Source of the DNA: Orientallactaga sibirica
Taxonomy: Eukaryota > Chordata > Mammalia > Rodentia > Dipodidae
Reading direction: 5' to 3'
NCBI GenBank assembly: GCA_036365145.1
Contig: JAEOAD010000015.1
Location: 13,881,501-13,945,500 of the forward strand
Length of the DNA stretch: 64,000 nt
Positions 1 through 12,301 of this stretch are shown piece by piece; positions within the stretch are counted from its first letter, which is position 1; every line of letters begins with the position of its first letter. The translations under genes were made by a program, and so were the position numbers. The notes under the pieces are model-generated. The model was given only the letters and a program-made list of their open reading frames with translations. It had not been told where the DNA came from and did no database searches.

Positions 1-72
1 GGTGATTGCAGATGCAAACTATAACTAATAAAACACTGAATATATTCGGGGACATATATTCAAACTACCACA
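1..72 (-). mobile_element. Truncated MaLR/ERVL-type LTR at window edge
   Basis: Read on the minus strand it begins TGTGGTAGTTTGAATATATG and continues like the first 70 bases of the solo LTR at 12935-13317, including the CAGTGTTTTATTAGTT segment. The rest lies outside the window. Family name is inference; identity with the second copy is seen directly. Confidence 0.8.
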
Positions 73-99
73 GGATGTTAAACACTTTTTAAAGTACTT

Positions 100-1358
100 A
101 CTGGCCATTTGTATTTCTTTTTTGGTGAACTTTCTCTTCATTTCATTAGCCCATTTGATGATTGACAGTTTGATTTCTCTGATGTTTAATTTTTGCATTT
201 CTTTGTAAATAATTGTTTTCGGCCCCTGTCTGAGGTATTGCTGACAAAGATTTAGTCCTATTTTGAAGATTGTCTGTTCACTTTACTCATGGTTTCTTTT
301 GCTGTGCAGAAACTTCTAGTTTAACTTCTAGTTCCTGGAGCTGTTCCCTGTGCTATCTGAATCCTGTTCAGAAATTTCTTGCCTGTATCTATATCTTGAA
401 GCATGTTCCCTGTTTTGACTCTAGTAAATTTAATGTTTCAGATATAGATTATGATATTTGGTTTACCTTGAACTGTTCTTCATACAGGATAAAATATATT
501 GATATAATTTCAATTTCCTGCATGTATAAATCCAGTTTTTCCAGCACCATTTGTTGAATAGGATATCTGTTTTGACACTGAATGTTTTTGGCTTATTTGT
601 CAAAGACTAGGTGACCAAAGCAATGTGGTTCTTGGTCTTCTGTTCGATTGGTCTACATGTCTGTTGTGATGTTACATGCTGTCTCCTCCAGCTGTGTTCT
701 TTCTCTTTAGGATTGCTTTGGTTATTCATGGACTTTGTGCCTCCATGTAGATTCTGGCATTATTTTTTCCAGCTCAGCGAGGAATATCATTGGTATTTTG
801 ATGGAGATTGCATTGAATATGTAGATTACTTTTGATAGTATAACCATTCTCACAACATTATTCTGCCAATCCAGGAGCAGGGAAATTGGTTTGTAGTCTT
901 CCTTTTTTGGTTGTCTTTAACAAGTATAAGAATCAGGGTAATGCTGGTTTCCTAGAATGAATTTGGAACTGTCCTTTCTCTTTCTATTTTGCAGAAAACT
1001 TGTGAAGAGTTGGTATTAGGTCATCTTTTAAAATTGGATAGAATTTAGCAGTGAATCCATTTGTTCCCAGACTTTTCTTTGTGGGCAGAATTTAATTTTA
1101 GCTTTAATATAATTGCTTATAATGGGTATGTTTAAGTGATTGATAGCTTCAAGATTTAACTTTTAAGGAATACATATATACATAATTATATTTTGGAATA
1201 TAAATTTTCAAAGTATTCTTGGGTTGTCTTTGGGCCTGTTATAACAACTCCCTTTTTGTCTCTAATTTTGTTAATTTTGGTATTCTCTCCCCTTCTTTTT
1301 GTTTGGCGAAGGGTTTATCAATGTTATTTACTTTCACACACAAAAAAAATCAATTCTT
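100..1358 (-). mobile_element. L1 ORF2 fragment, decayed
   Basis: The plus strand reads as the reverse complement of L1 ORF2 (landmarks such as the segments around 160-340, 480-560 and 820-880 that also occur, better preserved, at 20660-21430). No frame is open for long. The open frames at 270-557 and 611-835 on the plus strand are antisense shadows. The fragment continues at 1805-2010 and 2171-2360 after SINE insertions. Confidence 0.75.
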
Positions 1359-1359
1359 G

Positions 1360-1541
1360 GGCTGAACAGATGACTTAGTGGTAAAAGCTCTTGCCTGTGA
1401 AGCCTGAAGACCCAGGCTTGATTCTTCAGTATTCATGGAAGCCAGATGCACATGCTTCTGGAGTTCATTAGTGTGGTTAGAGGCCCTGCTGTGCTCATTC
1501 TCTCTCTCTATCTGGCCCCCTCTGAAATAAATAAATAAAAT
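1360..1541 (+). mobile_element. tRNA-derived SINE
   Basis: Diverged head with a tRNA-like A and B box, then the CCAGATGCACA body, CT-rich stretch and an AAATAAATAAATAAAA tail. Inserted in the L1. Confidence 0.85.
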
Positions 1542-1803
1542 ATTATTTATTTATTTATTTATTTATTTGAGAGAGAGAGAGAGAGAGAGATAGAGAGAGG
1601 CAGATAGAGATAGAAATAGATATAGAGAGGGAAAGAAAGAGAGAATGGGCATGCCAAGGCCTCCAGTCATTGCTAACGATTTCCAGACGCGTGTGCCACC
1701 CTGTGCATCTGGCTTACATGGGTCCTGGAGAATCAAACCTGGGTCCTGTGATCCTTTGGATTTGCAGGCAAGTTCGTTAACTACTAAGCCATTTCTCCAG
1801 CCC
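1542..1803 (-). mobile_element. tRNA-derived SINE, with (GA)n
   Basis: Inverted relative to its neighbour: starts with the (ATTT)n tail, a (GA)n run at about 1569-1596, body, and ends with the reverse head CCATTTCTCCAGCCC. The two SINEs abut tail to tail. The open frames here arise from the SINE and are not genes. Confidence 0.9.
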
Positions 1804-1804
1804 A

Positions 1805-2360
1805 AATATTTTATATATTTTATTTACTTGAGGTCTCTCAAATTTCTGGATATATGTGCTTATAGCTATAAATTTTCCTCTTAGGACTGCCTTAGCTGTA
1901 TAGCAGAGCACCTAATAGGTTGTATTATCATTTTAATTTGTTTCTGAGAAGTTTTAAATTTCCCCCTTGATTTCTTCAATAACCCATTTTTCATTCAAAA
2001 GTGTGCTTAAGGCAGGGCGTTGTGGCTCACACCTTTAATCCCAGCACTTAGGAGGCAGAGGTAGGAGGAGGATCACTGTGAGTTGAGTCCAACTTGAGAC
2101 TACATAGTGAATTCCAGGTCAGCCTGGGCTAGACCTACCTCGAAAAAACAAAAAAACAAACAAACAAAAATATGCTCTTCAGTCTCTCAGAATTTGTGTA
2201 GTTCGTGTCTTCTCTCTTTGTATTGATTTCTACTTTTATTCCTCTATGGACTGATAGGATATAAGAAATTATCACCTTTTTTTGTATTTGTTAAGATTCT
2301 TTTGTAACCATAACTGGGGTGGTAGATTTTGGAGACAGTTCAATGTGCTGTTGAGAAGAA
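1805..2360 (-). mobile_element. L1 fragment continuing, split by a B1
   Basis: Continuation of the 100-1358 L1, interrupted at 2012-2170 by a plus-strand B1. The flanks (1805-2010 and 2171-2360) read on from one another as L1 ORF2 sequence in reverse. Confidence 0.6.
2012..2170 (+). mobile_element. B1 SINE
   Basis: GCGTTGTGGCTCACACCTTT head, CCCAGCACTT box, GTGAATTCCAGGTCAGCCTG core and an A-rich (AAAC)n tail. 7SL-derived B1. Confidence 0.9.
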
Positions 2361-2384
2361 CACGTATTTTCTTTTCTCCTTTTT

Positions 2385-2466
2385 TCCTTTTGGTTTTTTT
2401 GAGGTAGGGTCTCACTCTCTAGCCCAGGCTGACCTGGAATTCATTGTGTAGTCTCAGTGTGGCCTC
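2385..2466 (-). mobile_element. B1 SINE, 3' half only
   Basis: Reverse-orientation B1 with the GAGGTAGGGTCTCACTC segment and core, stopping at GTGGCCTCACTG. The left monomer is absent. Confidence 0.8.
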
Positions 2467-2479
2467 ACTGCTCCATCAG

Positions 2480-2740
2480 GCCTCCATGCAGGCAATCCAT
2501 CAAACCTGCTTCACAATGCCCAAGGCCATTTCCAAAATACAAAACCATGTTTCAAATTCAATGATCCTCTCTTTCCTGCATTTTTAGACTCCATAATAAC
2601 TGGTGGGGTGCCAATTTGTTAATCCAGGGGGGAATAAAGCAGACTGAAGAACAGAACACTCTTTCAGCATTCAGGCCCCTTCAAAAGACTGCATTCTTTC
2701 TGTTGTCCCAATGCAAGTCGGCTGGCCCAATCTCTAATTT
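2480..2740 (-). mobile_element. MaLR internal fragment
   Basis: Closely matches 22300-22560, the internal part of the MaLR provirus at 21491-23251, in the same orientation (shared blocks CCTGCTTCACA, CCATTTCCAAAA, GACTGCATTCTTTCTG). No LTR adjoins it, so it is an orphan internal piece. The frame 2616-2888 runs across it and is not a gene. Confidence 0.7.
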
Positions 2741-3834
2741 AGGGAGGATACATATTGTTCAATGGCAATGGCACCATGTGGCAATTGTAAGAGGACAAGG
2801 AAGATGGCTGGCAAATCTGACAGAAGCAGACCAGGGAGATGACAGAAATAAGGAAGCTGTATCGCTTCTCCGCTTTTGGCTAAGATGAAGTGCAGAAATG
2901 AAATGAGGAAGCTGCGTAAGTCTCTGGGGAGGAGATGCTTTGTTTGTTCCGTGAGTGAAGTGAAGGTGGCTCTTTTAGGTAGAAACATCTGACTGGCAGG
3001 TGTAGATGTGAAGCAGCTAATGCTAACGTAAGGATGAAGAATATATTTTAAAACATGAAATAGATCAGGTTTAAATGCCTAAATCACTCCCATCACACAA
3101 TCAATTCAGTCTGTCTGATGACACTGGACTCTTATCTTTTCTCAGTTCCCTTTATGACTTTTAATTTCTGTTCTCAAGTATAATTTCTGCCCCTTTCCTT
3201 ACTTGCATATGGTACACTCTTTCTCACTACTAAAACCTTTTTAGTACTACTTGATCTATTCTTTCTTTAGTCCTTTCCATTACTAACTCTTTCTTTCAGA
3301 TTCAGATAAAATGTCATCTATTTAGAAAATCTTTCTTGGACACTTCCCTAAAATAGCCATTCCTCCTCTCTCGCCTGCTGCTGTAGCTGCTTTCTGCCAC
3401 ATCATCTATTAATTTTGTTTAATGATACCTAATATAATGTTAAATCATCACAGAGCTACAGAACTGCCAAAATCATTATGTAAATAACCCTGAAAAATAT
3501 TATACTTTTAGTAGGAGAGATACTCATGCACATTAAAAGCAACAATATGAAATAGAATGAGAAAAAAGGATTCATCATAAAAAATTAACTCATCACAGGA
3601 GAGTGAAAATAGGAATTAGGATAGGGTACATGGAAGAAGTTTCATTGTAACAGAGATAATATTCACTTTAAAATAATCCATTTGGTTTATGTTATTTTCT
3701 GGATGGGCATATGATTTTACAATAACATATTATTAAAAGTTCATGAGAAAAATCCAGTGTAACAGCAATTGGAAGGAAGAAGAGAGCTCATCTGAGGATG
3801 GCCATAAGAATATTCTCCTGGAAAATGTATCCTT
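2741..3834. other. Mostly unique; possible L2 relic
   Basis: No open frame worth annotating. About 3110-3420 resembles the reverse of an L2 3' region (segment AAAATGTCATCTATTTAGAA followed by CTTGGACACTTCCCT); this is a weak, memory-based match. The rest shows nothing recognisable. Confidence 0.35.
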
Positions 3835-3837
3835 TTA

Positions 3838-4090
3838 AAAAAAATTATTTATTTAGTTGCAAGGAGAGATAGAGGAAGAGAAAGAGAATGAAAGAGAGAA
3901 AAAAAAGAAAGGAAGGAAGAAAGAAAGAAAGGAAGGAAGAAAGAAAGAGGGAATATATGGGCATGCCAAGGCATCTAGCTGCTGCAAACAAACTCCAGAT
4001 GCATGCACTTCTTTGTGCATCTGGCTTTGCATGGGTACTGGGGAATTGAACCTGGGTTGTTAGGGTTTGCTGAGCCATCTTTTCAGCCCC
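3838..4090 (-). mobile_element. tRNA-derived SINE with purine microsatellite
   Basis: ATTT-rich tail, then an imperfect AAGG/AAAG purine tract at about 3895-3950, body and reverse head ending TTTTCAGCCCC. Frames on both strands across it are repeat-derived. Confidence 0.85.
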
Positions 4091-5114
4091 CAAAAGGCAT
4101 TCTTTGAGGTGCAATAAACTTGATATGATTATTATAAGGTGGGGAATGAGAGGGATGTCTGGGTAAGGAGAGGAATCAATGATATCCCACAAGTAGGAAC
4201 ACTTGGAGCATGCTTAAAATGCTGGCATTGGTCACGTGTGATTAGTTTCAATTACTTTATATGGAGAGGTGGAAAGAAAGGCTCCTGATAACTTAAGTGA
4301 CAACTTGGAATGGGTCTGTATGCTTGTGACTTAAGTAGCCATCTTGTAAATACTTCTTTTTGAACAAATGCATTTTGTGTTAGGTTCTATGCAGTTGGCT
4401 GACTGCCTGAGTTGATATGAATTTCCATCTTGAAAAATAGACCTGTCATATATTTCAGTCCACCACTGATGCATAAACACAAAGAATTTTAAATTCCATC
4501 AGCAGCTGTTGATGCAAAGGGCAACAATGAATGAAAAGTCTTCAAAGGCAGGATAAGCTGCACAAGTTAACTTTATTGGTGAATTTTTTTCTTAAATTTT
4601 AAGATACTGATAAGTTACATTATAAATCAGGAAATGAGATAACTTGAGATGGAGAATAAAACCAGTGAATATTGAAATGTAAAACATCTGAGTGAATAGA
4701 GGATGAAAGTCAAGTTTTGGATAAAAGTTAGTTGGGATAAATTGGAAGCAAAGAATTAACAATGAAATGTTAATTAGTGATTGAGCAAGAAAGTGCATTT
4801 GCTGACTAGAAATGCTTTTGAGTGGACCTTGAGATTTAGAATCATGGTCATGATCATTTCAAGATTCGATGGCATTTGAGTGTGCCAGGCACACTTCTCA
4901 ATTTATGCACCTCAGTTCTATACATTGGTGGGTTTAAAGGAGACATGGATTATAAATTATTAGGTATCTAGTTAGATATTAGCATTCATGAAGATCATTG
5001 AGGATGGAAGCCAGGCTTGTAAAACCAGGGACTACATTGCAGGACTGTTATTACTGGTCAGAAGGAGGAGATCTCAGTTGTATCTCTGTCCCTGGGTGGA
5101 AATATGACTTAAAA
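4091..5114. other. Low-repeat AT-rich interval
   Basis: No gene, no recognisable complete repeat. The minus frame 4592-4798 has no coding features that I recognise. Confidence 0.4.
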
Positions 5115-5125
5115 AATTTTATTTT

Positions 5126-5270
5126 CTTGGTTTTTTGAGGTAGGGTTTCACTGGAGCTCAGGCTGACCAGGCATTCACTATATAGTCTCAGGGTGACCTT
5201 GAACTCACAACAATTCTCCTATCTCAGCCTCCCAAGTGTTGAGATTAAAGGTGTGCGCCACCATGCTTGT
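5126..5270 (-). mobile_element. B1 SINE
   Basis: Reverse B1: T-rich start, GAGGTAGGGTTTCACT, core, ends GCGCCACCATGC. Confidence 0.88.
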
Positions 5271-5280
5271 TGATGAGATA

Positions 5281-5554
5281 TGACTTTTATTTTTATTTTT
5301 ATTTTTTTATTTTTGGAGAGACAGAGAGAGACAGACAGAGAGAGAGGGAGAAGGAGACAGATAGAGAATGGGCACGCCAGCAGTCTCTCAGCTGCTGTGA
5401 ATGAAATCCAGATGCGTGCGCCCCCTTGTGGTCAAGTGCGGCATTGCGCCCTTACGTCACTTTGCATCTGGCTAAACGTGGGACCTGGAGATTGGAACTG
5501 GGTTCTTAGGCTTAGCAGGCAGGCGCCTTAACCGCTAAGCCATCTCTCCAGCCC
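5281..5554 (-). mobile_element. tRNA-derived SINE, long subfamily
   Basis: Same SINE class, but its body carries an extra block (GTCAAGTGCGGCATTGCGCC, then CTTACGTCAC) at about 5431-5460 that most other copies in the window lack. The same block occurs at 44895-45183. Short flanking repeats of about GATATGA may be the TSD. Confidence 0.9.
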
Positions 5555-5555
5555 A

Positions 5556-6444
5556 AGATATGATTTTTTGTACCTCTAGGAAGATTCTGACTATCTAACA
5601 GGAGCTGGTAAAGACATACCACTGTCCTTTGCCTCATGATTCAATCCTAATGAGGCTGTTAAACACCTGGACATTAAATTCCTAGGTTTCAGATACTTTA
5701 AGAAACAGTATAAAGCCTCCCTGAACATCTAAGTTAGCACAGTGGTTCCTCTGGCCATCATTCATTCTCACTCCATGAGCATGTTTTCCTCCACAAGGGT
5801 CTCTTTGGCCATTGTCCACTCTCATCCTTTAGAATGTCTCATACTTTCTTCATAATAAACTCTGCCTGTCTTCTATGCTATGCTCTGTATGTATGAATTC
5901 ATTCCACAGAAATCATAAGGACCAAGATCCAAAGTGAAAACCAGAGCTAGATTCCAGTGACAAAATCTCTAGCACTATGTGTGGTTCCTTGTCATCTCCA
6001 TTAAATAATGAAAATCTTCCTTCTTTCTTCTGCTTTGCTGACCCATTGTAGCATAACCACTGTGCTTCTCCACTAACATAAAGTTACAAAAAACAGATAA
6101 AATCTCATTCCACAAAGTCAGAATTGGCTTACTATATATCCACCCTGGTGCCTGAATATCTTGACCTATTTGATCTGAGTAAAGACCAAATTCTGTCTGG
6201 AGTTTATTAAACATTTTTCACTTGTCATGTTCAAAGAGATTTGCTTCTGTATGTGTCTACTGGATGGCTTGCAAGCTGTATGGAGGAATTGAATGGTGTG
6301 AAAGAATTCCAAGGTAGTATATAGATTTTTCTTGTACCAAAGAGCTTGTTTGGGTTGTTACCAAACTTTCTATTCATAAGGAAGATATTGTACAATTTTG
6401 TTAACATACTTAATTATCTCATCATTATTATATTTATTATTATT
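5556..6444. other. No gene; nature unclear
   Basis: Contains 5640-5900, with a composition and a CTTCATAATAAACTC segment that could be an old LTR 3' half, but I cannot place it. The minus frame 5975-6214 shows no known domain. Confidence 0.25.
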
Positions 6445-6596
6445 TTGGAGGTTTTTTTTGAGGTAGGGTCTCACTCTAGCTCAGGCTGACCTGGAATTCA
6501 CTACGTAGTCTCAGGGTGGCCTGGAACTCATGGAAATCCTCTTACCTCTGCCTGCTGAATGCTGGGATTAAAAGCGTGCACCACCACACCTGGCCT
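6445..6596 (-). mobile_element. B1 SINE
   Basis: Reverse B1 with GAGGTAGGGTCTCACTCTAG and the terminal GCACCACCACACCTGGCC. Confidence 0.92.
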
Positions 6597-6759
6597 TAAT
6601 TATCTATTTTTATTAATAAAGTTAAAGTTTTTGGTATAATATTTATGTCCTAAATTCCCAAGACTGGAATTCTGTTTCATCCTTCAATACATTTTTAAAC
6701 TTTAATCATTTGCAAACTATTTCATTCTTTCATTTAAGCCTCACATTACCCATCTATTG

Positions 6760-7085
6760 GTCTCTTGTGATTCAGTATTCTTCTTGTTCCACAGTAAAAT
6801 GTTCTATTCCTTTCTCTCCTCTCCATCCTTCCTTCCCTCCCTCTGACACTACCTTGTTCCCTCTATAGCCCCCTTTGTTGCATTATATATACTATGTATG
6901 TCTCTCTTTTTTTTTTTTGTTTGCAACATTCCATCTACCTGGAACACATTTTTTCTCACTTGTTGCTTGACTTACCTTTATCCTGCTTAAGTGATACTCA
7001 TTCAAGGACCTCTTCCCTGAATTTCAGTTTTTTTCCTGACACTCTCAAATCAGTTATGAATATTTGCTATAGTCAAGTACCTAAG
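6760..7085 (-). mobile_element. Probable L2 relic
   Basis: The ordered segments CCATCTACCTGGAACA and TTCAAGGACCTCTTCCCTGA resemble an L2 3' region in reverse. Ancient and diverged; called from memory only. The plus frame 6894-7088 is incidental. Confidence 0.45.
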
Positions 7086-7490
7086 TAGTTCTTTTAGAAT
7101 AAATTGATAAGCTAGTAGTTCATCCTCTTCAATGTATATTTTCTTCAATAATGAATAGCATTCTCAATCTTACCACCATTCAGGCATTATTCTCAGCCTT
7201 GCTTGCAGAAAGGACAGCTACAGGACTAAATTCTGGTCATTGGGATACAAGTGGGAGTGTCCTGGGCATCAAAGGGTACTTAGTGGAATAGTGGTTGTTC
7301 CTTTTCATCTCTACTTGCTGACTGAAATATGTCTTGTTGCCTCTGGAACCCAAGGTAGTCATATTGTGGCATAAATACTATCTGTATTCTGAGTAAGGGC
7401 CTGGAATAGGAGGAAGCTCAGGATTCTGATAACATTAGAACTAACTTAAGAATTCTGATTTACTACAAGAGTTCTTTGTATTTCTTTCTT
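7086..7490. other. No gene seen
   Basis: Single-copy-looking sequence ending in a CT/T-rich tract (7485-7521) that belongs to the next B1. Confidence 0.4.
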
Positions 7491-7496
7491 TCTTTC

Positions 7497-7660
7497 CTTT
7501 TTTTTTTTTTTTTTTTTTTTTGGAGGCTGGGTCTCCCTCTAGCCCAGGCTAACGTGGGATTCACTATGTAGTCTCAGGGTAGCCTCGTACTCATGGTTAT
7601 CCACCTACTTCTGCCTCTTAAGTACTGGGATTAAAGGCATGTGCCACCACGCCCAGCTTG
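7497..7660 (-). mobile_element. B1 SINE
   Basis: Poly-T start, GTCTCCCTCTAGCCCAGGCT, ending GTGCCACCACGCCCAGC. Confidence 0.9.
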
Positions 7661-7684
7661 TATTTCTTATAAATTATTAAGTGT

Positions 7685-9076
7685 CTCCCATAAACTCATG
7701 TGTTTTGAATGCTGGGTTCCCAGCTGATGCTAATTTGGAAATTGGAGCCTCATGTAGTGTGTTGTTGAGGGTGGGCTTATGGGTATTATAGCCAGTTTCC
7801 TCTTGCCCATTTTGGCATACTCTATTGCTGCTGTTGTCCATCAGATGTTGTCCAGGAGGTGATGTCCAGCCTCCGGTCTGTAAGCCAAAATAAACCCTTT
7901 CCTCTCACAAGCTACTTTTGGTTGGGTGCTTTGTGCCAGCAATGGGAAGCTAGCTGGACTGGTGTGAGAAGGATATGGTACAAGAAGAAAGTTTCAAGCT
8001 GTAGACAAAACCTTCTCAGCTGCAATTGTTTGTAAGATTACAGCCATTGAAATTGGGCAAGTTGTTCTGCATTAAGGCAGTAGAAAGAATGCAGACTCTT
8101 GAAAGTAAGGGGCTTACATGCGGAAGGAGCGTCCTGCTCTTCAAAATCAGCTTTTATTCCCCTGGATCAACAAATTTAGTAGCCTACCTGGGACTATGGA
8201 GTATAACAAATACAGGGAAGAAAGGGTCATTGGAGTTGCAGCATTTTTTTTTTTTTTTTTAATGGCCATGGGCAATGTGAAGCAGGCTTGTTGGAAGTTC
8301 TGTAGTAGAGGCCCAGTGGAGACATGAGGATGAAGTGTAGGTTGCAGTTGAGACCCAGTGGGGATACTAGGACTGTGGGATGGCTGCCAAGGAGAGCTGC
8401 CAGCACTGGATGGAGTTTTCCCAAACTGTGAATAGCCCTGCTGGAGGGGTAAATTGGATTTGAAATTTCATACTTTGTTACTGGTTAGAGATGTTGGAGC
8501 TATGGAACTTTATTTTCCTTGTTTTAGATCTTGTATTGGTTCATTCTTTCCTTGTTATGCCTAGTGCCATCTTTTACAGAGTGAATGTTTATTCTGAATC
8601 ATTATGTTTTTTTTTTGGGGGGGCGGTAACAGCTAAGAGATCTTAGACTAGGGGGAAGTTTGAACAGCACTGAGAGTGATTAAAAACTATAAAGACTGTT
8701 AAAATTAGACTGAATACATTACATTCAACAGCATGGATGGTTGTGAGTTTGTGGGGGTCAGGGTGGAATGTGGTGGATTGAATTAGTTGTCCCCCATAAA
8801 TTTATATTTTCTGAATGCTGGGTCCCCAGCTTGTGGCAATTTGGAAATTGGAGCCTAGTGGAGGAGATATGTTATTGGGGATGGACTTATGGATATTATA
8901 AGCAGCTTCTCCTTGCTGTTTTTCATCAGATGTTATCCAGGAGGTGTCCAGCCTTTGTTCATGCCACATTTTTCATTGCTATTATGGAGTTTCCCCTCAA
9001 GAAAATAAACCTTTTCCTCCAACAAGCTGATTTTGATTGGGTGCTTTGTGCCAGCAATGTGAAGTTAACTGCAACA
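7685..9076 (+). mobile_element. MaLR provirus, two LTRs
   Basis: A 5' LTR (about 7685-7965; first bases lost next to the B1) and a 3' LTR (8769-9076, TGTGGTGGATT to GCAACA) share the blocks GAATGCTGGG, CAATTTGGAAATTGGAGCC, CCAGGAG and GGGTGCTTTGTGCCAGCAAT. The internal part aligns in reverse with that of the provirus at 21491-23251 (blocks GAGACCCAGTG, AAGGAGAGCT). A purine tract GGGGGTCAGGGTGGAA precedes the 3' LTR and serves as the polypurine tract. As usual for MaLRs, no protein frame survives; frames 8026-8262, 8118-8327 and 8768-9208 are incidental. AATAAA lies near the 3' end of each LTR. Confidence 0.85.
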
Positions 9077-10706
9077 AAGGGGTGGGGGTGGTTTCTATTG
9101 TTTGAGCTGAATATAACTCTATTTGATGTACTTGCTGCAATTCCCAGACAGAATCTCTTTTTTACCTCCACTTGCTCTTCTCTTCCTCTTATCATAACTG
9201 TGAACTGATTTATGCCAGGAAATGTATGAATTTCATGTTTTTTTTTGTTTGTTTTGGGAGGGGTACTGGGTATTTAATCGAGAGCCTCCTGCATGATCAG
9301 TGCTTTATCACTGATTTATCTCCTTAGAGCTTTCATATTTTATACCTAAATTAGAGTTAGAAACTCACCCATATATTCAATAAAAACATTACATCAGGCA
9401 CTATGTTAAGTAGGATAACTGGGCATAGTTTCTGCTCTGAGTCAGCTCAAAATCTCATGGGGCTAATAGCTTCTGAATAATGTTGGCAGTGGATCACAGT
9501 ATTTGTTTCACATTATTTATTTGAGAGATTTTCTGGGTGATCTACATTGCCTGTTTTTTTCAGTGACACATGTCCATGGATTTAGGGACTAACTAGATCA
9601 TCCAGGAGTCTATCTTTGCTCTCACCTTCTGCCAACTCCTCTCCCTGTCCACTTTGGTCCCCCTCAATTGAGTGTACAACATATTCCATAGAAGGTAACC
9701 TTCACAAGTTCTAGGAATATGGAACATATCTTCTGGGCTGTCAATGACAAGAAGCTACAGAATATCAGTATCAAAACAGCCTTCATATACTAGTCCATAT
9801 GTTTGTTCTGTTGTTATTTTTCTATAATCTAATTTTTAAGTTTCTGGACGGTGGCCATAAATTCTAGCCCTGCTCTCACAGGGCTCCAGGGGAGGTACCT
9901 CAAATGTTTATAGAATGTCCTTTATGGGAGGTTTCTTTATCTAGCAGATGGCTTTATGTCTTAGTGTGAGGATCATAGCAGGTATTCCTCTAAAGAAACT
10001 CGTTTATATGTAAAGATATTTTATGAGTCTTGCATGACCTAAGTCAAATTAATTCCTCTTGATGTCATATTGGAAGAGAGCCCTGAATGGGAGGGGATTA
10101 GGTTCAAGTATGTAAGAATGAGAGTAGTCAGCACAATAGAACCAAGAAAATGGCAGAAGCTGTTCATATTTACTAGACCCTAGAGAGAGATGCTCATGAG
10201 GTCTGGTGGGAAGTCTAGAAACATCCTGTTGTACATTCAGTTGAGGGGGCTAAGGTGTAGAGGGAGAAAGAGAGAGGGTTGGGCAGAGGATGACAACAAG
10301 CGCCTTGGGATGTACCTATAGATTCATGGGCTTTATCCCCATGCCATTTGTGCATTGGCTAGTTTTAAAGAAAGACAGCAGGTGTGAATGGTCAAACTTA
10401 CCTTAATGATTCTGACATTCTAGTGTTGATCATTCCAATTCGTGAATGTGTGTGTGTATGTATGTGTATGTGAGTGTGATCAGTGGCTGTGAGTTTAGGG
10501 TCAGTGGGATGAGGAACAAACTTGTTATAGATAAGCACAGAAGGAGAGGAAAAAGTTTAACTAAATCAAAGGTTATTTGCTGTCACTAGATTTCAACTTA
10601 TAATAGGCATAAAATAGCAACTATATTAAACGAATTTAAGACAATGCTAATGCTAAATCCATGAAATAACAATATCCAAATTTTATAGATTTCAAAAGTA
10701 AACTAT
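9077..10706. other. Low-repeat interval
   Basis: No gene. About 9355-9470 looks like a diverged ancient SINE/L2 relic in sense (block AGGCACTATGTTAAG). A short GT-rich patch lies at 10445-10480. Confidence 0.35.
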
Positions 10707-10707
10707 T

Positions 10708-10900
10708 AGGGCAGGAGAGATGGTTTAGTGCTTAAAGGTGCTTGTCTGGAAAGCCTGTTGGCCAGGGTTCAATTTCACAGTGCCCATGTAAAGTTTGGCA
10801 TCAAAATGGTGCATGTATCTGTAATTTGTTTGGAGTGGCAAGAGACCCAGTAAACTTATACTCACTCTCAGTCCTCATAAATAAATAAAAATATTTTAAA
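10708..10900 (+). mobile_element. tRNA-derived SINE
   Basis: Head GGGCAGGAGAGATGGTTTAG, body, AAATAAATAAAA tail. Flanks AAGTAAACTA on both sides form a TSD of about 11 bp. Confidence 0.9.
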
Positions 10901-12300
10901 AAGTAAACTAATGACATTCTTTCACAACAATGATCATATTCATTAATAAAATTGCATAAATAGAATTACCTAAATAGCATTTACAATTACATGGCTTTTA
11001 TTTTTTCACAAATACCACATAAATTATATTTTCTGATTATACCCATATTGGAGTCATTTTCCAAATACTCTTATTCACTTAAATAGAAGCTGCTATTCAT
11101 GGTGTATAATATCACACGTTAAACAGAGATCAGTCTAGAAAAACAATTATATAAACTATACCCACCACAAGCTAGTTCAATACATTTGTGGGTGAGGAGT
11201 GTTTTGGAGATGATGAAACAATATCCCTTTGTCATTAATTTAGTCTAGGCATTCTGGTCTTGATGGTGCAGACAGGAGTACATTTGTTTTCATCATATCA
11301 TTGTTCCTCTTTCTGAAAGAGCAAATGACAAGATCATTGCTAATGTTTCCCTTCCAGTTTGAGAGAATGAGACAGCATTCCTATAGTTTCTCAGTAGCTG
11401 GTCTCTTCAATGCTTAAGACAGATTGAATAACATCTGTTTTTGATGCTCTATTTATCTCATTAAAATTTCTTACCAGCAATAAAAACTGTTTACTTCACA
11501 TTATATGTACCTGAACATGCAGTAGCTTGTTAATGTGGTGCATTTTCAGCTTGGTGTTTAAATTTCAACTTCCAATGATGAATGACAGTTTGGCAAGAGT
11601 GTTAGTTTTTGAATTAGATAGGTCTTGTGTATATATTATATTAGTCCCAGTCTAAACACTTTGTAAAGAGTGGAAAATAATATCTACCTGGTAGTGTTGT
11701 TACAAGAATGAAGTGGAACTGTGGACAAAAAAGGACCTGTCGTTGTCATTCAGAGCATGATAGCTATTTTCCTCTTTTTATTTGCTCTCTCAAAAGCTGA
11801 TGGGGAGCATTCATCTAGATTTGGATTGCCAACAGAGAGAATCCTGTCTGCTCTGTAGAGATCAAAACCTTGATTAATTTTTGCAAAGTATATTGATGCT
11901 AAGAAAATGTAGTTATTATTAATGTTTTCTTGTGGTTCTGGGGATCACTTCACAGCATTGTGCATGGTAAGCCAGTGCTCTACCACTGAGCTATATTCTC
12001 AGCCCTGGACAATATAGTTATTTAAAAAATGTTTTATTAAATATCTATCAAGAAGACTATGAATTGTTTGTTAATATACTCTCATGGAACCTCACTGGCT
12101 CTAATTTTGAAATATAAATAATTTATACTCATACACAATAATAGTAAAGAGTGATAAAACTTTAATGCAAGTAACTTATCCCGTAGGTTAAAACAACAAC
12201 AACAATAATCAACAACATGAAAAAACCCTAGGTAAACTGCTGTTTTATTAAGTTCACCAAATTACTTGCTCAGAAAAAAAAAATAAAAGATTTTTTTTTT
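10901..12300. other. Low-repeat interval with MIR and SINE relics
   Basis: 11590-11735 resembles a MIR in sense (TGAATTAGATAGGTCTTG, later AAATAATATCTACCTGGTAG and GTTGTTACAAGAATGAA). 11935-12006 resembles the reverse head of an ID/B4-type tRNA SINE ending ATTCTCAGCCC. No gene. Confidence 0.45.
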
Positions 12301-12301
12301 T

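Noticed and set aside
3845..4192. 115-codon minus-strand frame
   Set aside because: Made of SINE and purine microsatellite text.
8768..9208. 146-codon plus-strand frame
   Set aside because: Lies across a MaLR LTR; no known protein features.
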